DNA from: an uncultured Flavobacteriales bacterium
Lineage (GTDB): Bacteria; Bacteroidota; Bacteroidia; Palsa-965
DNA length: 7,820 bases
Assembly (NCBI GenBank): GCA_946478675.1
Contig: CAMLEF010000220.1
Coordinates: 1-7,820 of the forward strand
Direction: 5' to 3'
Within the stretch, counting starts at the first letter, position 1. Every line of letters starts with the position of its first letter. Shown here piece by piece: positions 5,916 to 7,820 of this stretch. The notes below the pieces were generated by a model that ran no database searches, was not told the DNA's origin, and was given only the letters and a program-made list of their open reading frames with translations. Both the position numbers and the translations under genes were made by a program.

Positions 5916-7385
5916 ATGAAAGAATTCCTCGTACATCCTGTTTTTGCGATCGTGTCGGAAGAAGCGGCGCGGCTGAACGTCGATGCGTACGTGATCGGCG
6001 GATTTGTGCGCGATGCGTTGCTGAAACGTCCCTGCAAAGACATCGATATTGTCGGCGTGAGCCACGACCGTTCGGTGAAAGCCGTGGGCATCGTGCTGGC
6101 GGAAGCGGTGGCGGCGCGCATGAAAGTGAACGTGCATGTGTTCCGCAATTTCGGCACAGCGCAGATCAAGCCCGGCGATTGGGACGTGGAATTCGTAGGC
6201 GCACGCAAAGAATCGTACAGCCGTGATTCGCGAAAGCCGGTGGTGGAAGACGGTTCGCTGAAAGACGACCAGGACCGCCGCGACTTTACGATCAACGCGA
6301 TGGCGATCAGCCTGAACAAAGCGAATTACGGCGAACTGCTCGATCCGTTCGACGGAGTCGCGGATCTCGAAAAAAAGATCATCCGCACGCCGCTCAATCC
6401 CAACATCACGTATTCCGACGATCCGCTGCGCATGATGCGGGCCATCCGTTTCGCCACGCAGCTGAACTATACGATCGAAGAGCGTTCGCTCGCAGCCATT
6501 TCGGAAAATGCATCGCGCATCAAAATCGTTTCGAAAGAGCGCATCATCGACGAGCTGAACAAGATCATTCTCGCGCCGGTTCCTTCGGTAGGATTCAAGC
6601 TGCTGTTCAACACCGGGCTGCTCAAATTAATTTTCCCGGAGATGGTGGCGCTGCATGGCGTCGACGTCGTGAACGGGAAAGCGCACAAGGATAATTTTTA
6701 CCACACGCTGCAGGTGCTCGATAACGTCTGCAAGCGTTCCGGTAATCTCTGGCTGCGCTGGGCGGCGATCCTGCACGACATTGCGAAACCGGCGACGAAA
6801 CGTTTCGAGCCCGAGCACGGCTGGACGTTCCATGGCCACGAAGACCGCGGTGCGCGCATGGTGCCGAAGATCTTCGCCGCGCTGAAGCTGCCGCTGAACG
6901 AGAAAATGAAATACGTGCAGAAGCTCGTGCAGCTGCACCTGCGCCCGATCGTGCTTTCGAAAGATGAAGTCACCGATTCCGCCGTGCGCCGTCTGCTCTT
7001 CGATGCCGGCGACGATATCGACGAACTGATGATGCTTTGCGAAAGCGACATCACCTCCAAGCAGGAAGAGCGTGTGAAGCGTTACCTGCGCAACTTCGAG
7101 CTGGTACGCGAAAAGCTGAAAGAGATCGAGGAGAAGGACCGCGTCCGCAACTGGCAGCCGCCCGTCACTGGAGAAGACATCATGAACGCGTTCGGCATCG
7201 AACCGAGCCTGCAGGTCGGCATCATCAAAACCGCCATCCGTGAAGCAATTCTCGACGGAAAAATCCCGAACGAACGAAACGCCGCGTGGGAGCTCATGCT
7301 CGAAGAAGGAAAAAAAACGGGAATGCTGCCGGTCGCCGGTTTTGAAGTTCCGAATCCGAAAGAATTGCCGGTGAAAGAAAAATAA
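5916..7385 (+). CDS. cca: CCA tRNA nucleotidyltransferase with HD domain
   Basis: Adds or repairs the 3' CCA of tRNAs; a cytosolic class II nucleotidyltransferase. 489 residues from the ATG at 5916. The catalytic head contains VIGGFVRDALL (26-36), the metal-binding DID (42-44), a third carboxylate region WDVEFVGAR (89-97), RRDFTINAMA (121-130) and the nucleotide-reading motif DDPLRMMRAIRFA (168-180). A helical tRNA-binding region follows. From about 257 there is an HD phosphohydrolase-type domain with FYHTLQ (H263), ILHDIAK (H287, D288) and FHGHED (305-310), and the chain continues to a C-terminal helical tail. In some bacterial Cca proteins the HD domain has phosphatase or phosphodiesterase activity; whether it does here is inference. 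Adding CCA could be essential if tRNA genes lack it, or serve repair if they encode it; this window cannot tell. The stop codon touches the left array of element 2. Confidence 0.96.
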   Translation: MKEFLVHPVFAIVSEEAARLNVDAYVIGGFVRDALLKRPCKDIDIVGVSHDRSVKAVGIVLAEAVAARMKVNVHVFRNFGTAQIKPGDWDVEFVGARKESYSRDSRKPVVEDGSLKDDQDRRDFTINAMAISLNKANYGELLDPFDGVADLEKKIIRTPLNPNITYSDDPLRMMRAIRFATQLNYTIEERSLAAISENASRIKIVSKERIIDELNKIILAPVPSVGFKLLFNTGLLKLIFPEMVALHGVDVVNGKAHKDNFYHTLQVLDNVCKRSGNLWLRWAAILHDIAKPATKRFEPEHGWTFHGHEDRGARMVPKIFAALKLPLNEKMKYVQKLVQLHLRPIVLSKDEVTDSAVRRLLFDAGDDIDELMMLCESDITSKQEERVKRYLRNFELVREKLKEIEEKDRVRNWQPPVTGEDIMNAFGIEPSLQVGIIKTAIREAILDGKIPNERNAAWELMLEEGKKTGMLPVAGFEVPNPKELPVKEK

Positions 7386-7408
7386 TTTGCTAATGGGGCA
7401 ATGTGCTA

Positions 7409-7442
7409 ATGCCCCCGGAATGCCGGCGCACATTGAAAAATT
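7409..7442 (+). repeat. Core repeat, copy 2
   Basis: Identical to 1687-1720 at 33 of 34 positions and in the same orientation. It carries the same ATGCCGGCGCAC near-palindrome followed by ATTGAAAAATT. Confidence 0.9.
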
Positions 7443-7443
7443 G

Positions 7444-7459
7444 AAGATTGAAAAATCTT
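7444..7459 (+). other. Small hairpin with GAAA loop inside element 2
   Basis: AAGATT (7444-7449) pairs with AATCTT (7454-7459) around the tetraloop GAAA (7450-7453), with only two more Ts after the stem (7460-7461). It could be a weak terminator or simply a by-product of the AT-rich period-8 units; the stem is short and AT-rich. Confidence 0.35.
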
Positions 7460-7554
7460 TTCGGATGAATGTTCATTTTCCCTGCGGACCACAAAAGTGA
7501 TTAGCATATTAGCCCATTAGCAAATTAGCACATTGACATTAGCAAATTGATTCC

Positions 7555-7820
7555 ATGAAAATTCCCTCCAATAAAGTCCGCGACATCGTTCAGTATTTCA
7601 AAGCTGAGCTGGCGGAGCTTTATGAGCCGGGAGAGATCGATCGTTTCGTGGAATATTGCCTGGAGGATTTTGCGGGGATCACGAAAAAAGAAATGCTGCT
7701 GAATGCGGAGCGGACCGTCAGCGAATCGGAGCTGCTGAAATTTCATTTTGCGGTAAAGGACCTGAAACGCGGCCGGCCCATTCAATACATCCTCGGCAAA
7801 GCGGCGTTTTACGGAATGGA
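7555..7820 (+). CDS. prmC: Release factor glutamine N5-methyltransferase, N-terminal part (cut by window end)
   Basis: Open from the ATG at 7555 to the end of the window, 88 codons plus two bases. PrmC (HemK) methylates the Gln of the GGQ motif in release factors RF1 and RF2 using S-adenosylmethionine, which improves translation termination. What is visible is the N-terminal helical domain that binds the release factor, ending in RGRPIQYILGKAAFYGM, the hallmark PxQYIxG...FxG sequence at the entry to the methyltransferase domain. The SAM-binding and NPPY motifs lie beyond the window, so completeness cannot be judged. The gene follows cca on the same strand across element 2. No TATCTTTG box is seen before its ATG, unlike its neighbours, so it may depend on the cca transcript or on a signal inside the element. 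Confidence 0.92.
   Translation, partial: MKIPSNKVRDIVQYFKAELAELYEPGEIDRFVEYCLEDFAGITKKEMLLNAERTVSESELLKFHFAVKDLKRGRPIQYILGKAAFYGM

Larger units (their letters stand above)
7384..7549. repeat. Intergenic element 2: inverted arrays of 8-base units around a shared core
   Basis: The element nearly fills the 169-base cca-prmC gap. The left array has TTGCTAAT (7387), GGGGCAAT (7395) and GTGCTAAT (7403). The right array (7500-7549) has ATTAGCAT (7500), ATTAGCCC (7508), ATTAGCAA (7516), ATTAGCAC (7524), a short ATTGAC, ATTAGCAA (7538) and ATTG. AATTTGCTAATG (7384-7395) is an exact inverted match to 7537-7548, and CAATGTGCTAAT (7399-7410) to 7524-7535. The core copy (7409-7442) and AT-rich units ATTGAAAA/ATTGAAG/ATTGAAAA (7432-7454) lie inside. 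The layout equals that of element 1, but the octamers use TTAGC/GCTAA where element 1 uses mainly TCGGC/GCCGA. The element starts at the cca stop codon and ends five bases before the prmC ATG. Confidence 0.77.

Noticed and set aside
6627..7433. 268-residue open frame on - opposite cca
   Set aside because: Shadow frame with biased composition; cca motifs on the + strand are unambiguous.
7500..7549. Right octamer array as a CRISPR array
   Set aside because: Units of 8 bases with no spacers and no cas genes; the period and layout are wrong for CRISPR.

Overview
The window looks like a chromosomal housekeeping segment from a Bacteroidota bacterium, most likely the Chitinophagales/Sphingobacteriales side of the phylum. 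The reasons are the -7 type box TATCTTTG (consensus TAnnTTTG) just upstream of several start codons, the lack of clear Shine-Dalgarno sequences, the close protein matches to Bacteroidota forms of Def, DapD and Cca, and small secreted proteins or lipoproteins between core genes. GC is fairly high in most genes. Taxonomy is inferred from memory of these families, not from a search.

Layout: (1) 1-249, the C-terminal end of a membrane protein on +, ending in an asparagine run, then a strong bidirectional hairpin terminator (276-307). (2) A minus-strand block read right to left: ruvX (2262-1852), a structured intergenic element, def (1595-1023) and a helical-repeat lipoprotein (986-330). (3) Divergent from ruvX, dapD (2356-3174) on +, overlapped by 14 bases by a secreted protein with degenerate YD-like repeats (3161-4330), then a GT-B glycosyltransferase of family 9 with a probable TTG start (4369-5352). 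(4) A convergent minus-strand DinB-like gene (5839-5372). (5) On +, cca (5916-7385), a second structured element, and the 5' end of prmC (from 7555, cut by the window edge).

Most genes serve translation or envelope biology: Def trims the formyl group from new proteins, Cca finishes tRNA 3' ends, PrmC methylates release factors, RuvX is a YqgF-type nuclease linked to rRNA processing and recombination, DapD makes diaminopimelate/lysine precursors, and the GT9 enzyme probably builds LPS core or another surface glycan. No phage, CRISPR, toxin-antitoxin or defence genes are visible.

The least ordinary feature is a pair of intergenic elements (about 1657-1854 and 7384-7549). Each is bounded by inverted arrays of 8-base units (NTGCYRAT on the left, ATYRGCAN on the right), shares a 34-base core (33 of 34 identical), and carries AT-rich units with nearly the same 8-base period further in. 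The octamer variants in the two arms of one element match each other better than those of the other element, which suggests that pairing or copying between arms is maintained. A second pattern is the placement of TATCTTTG-like boxes only 4-10 bases before four start codons, implying leaderless or near-leaderless transcripts.
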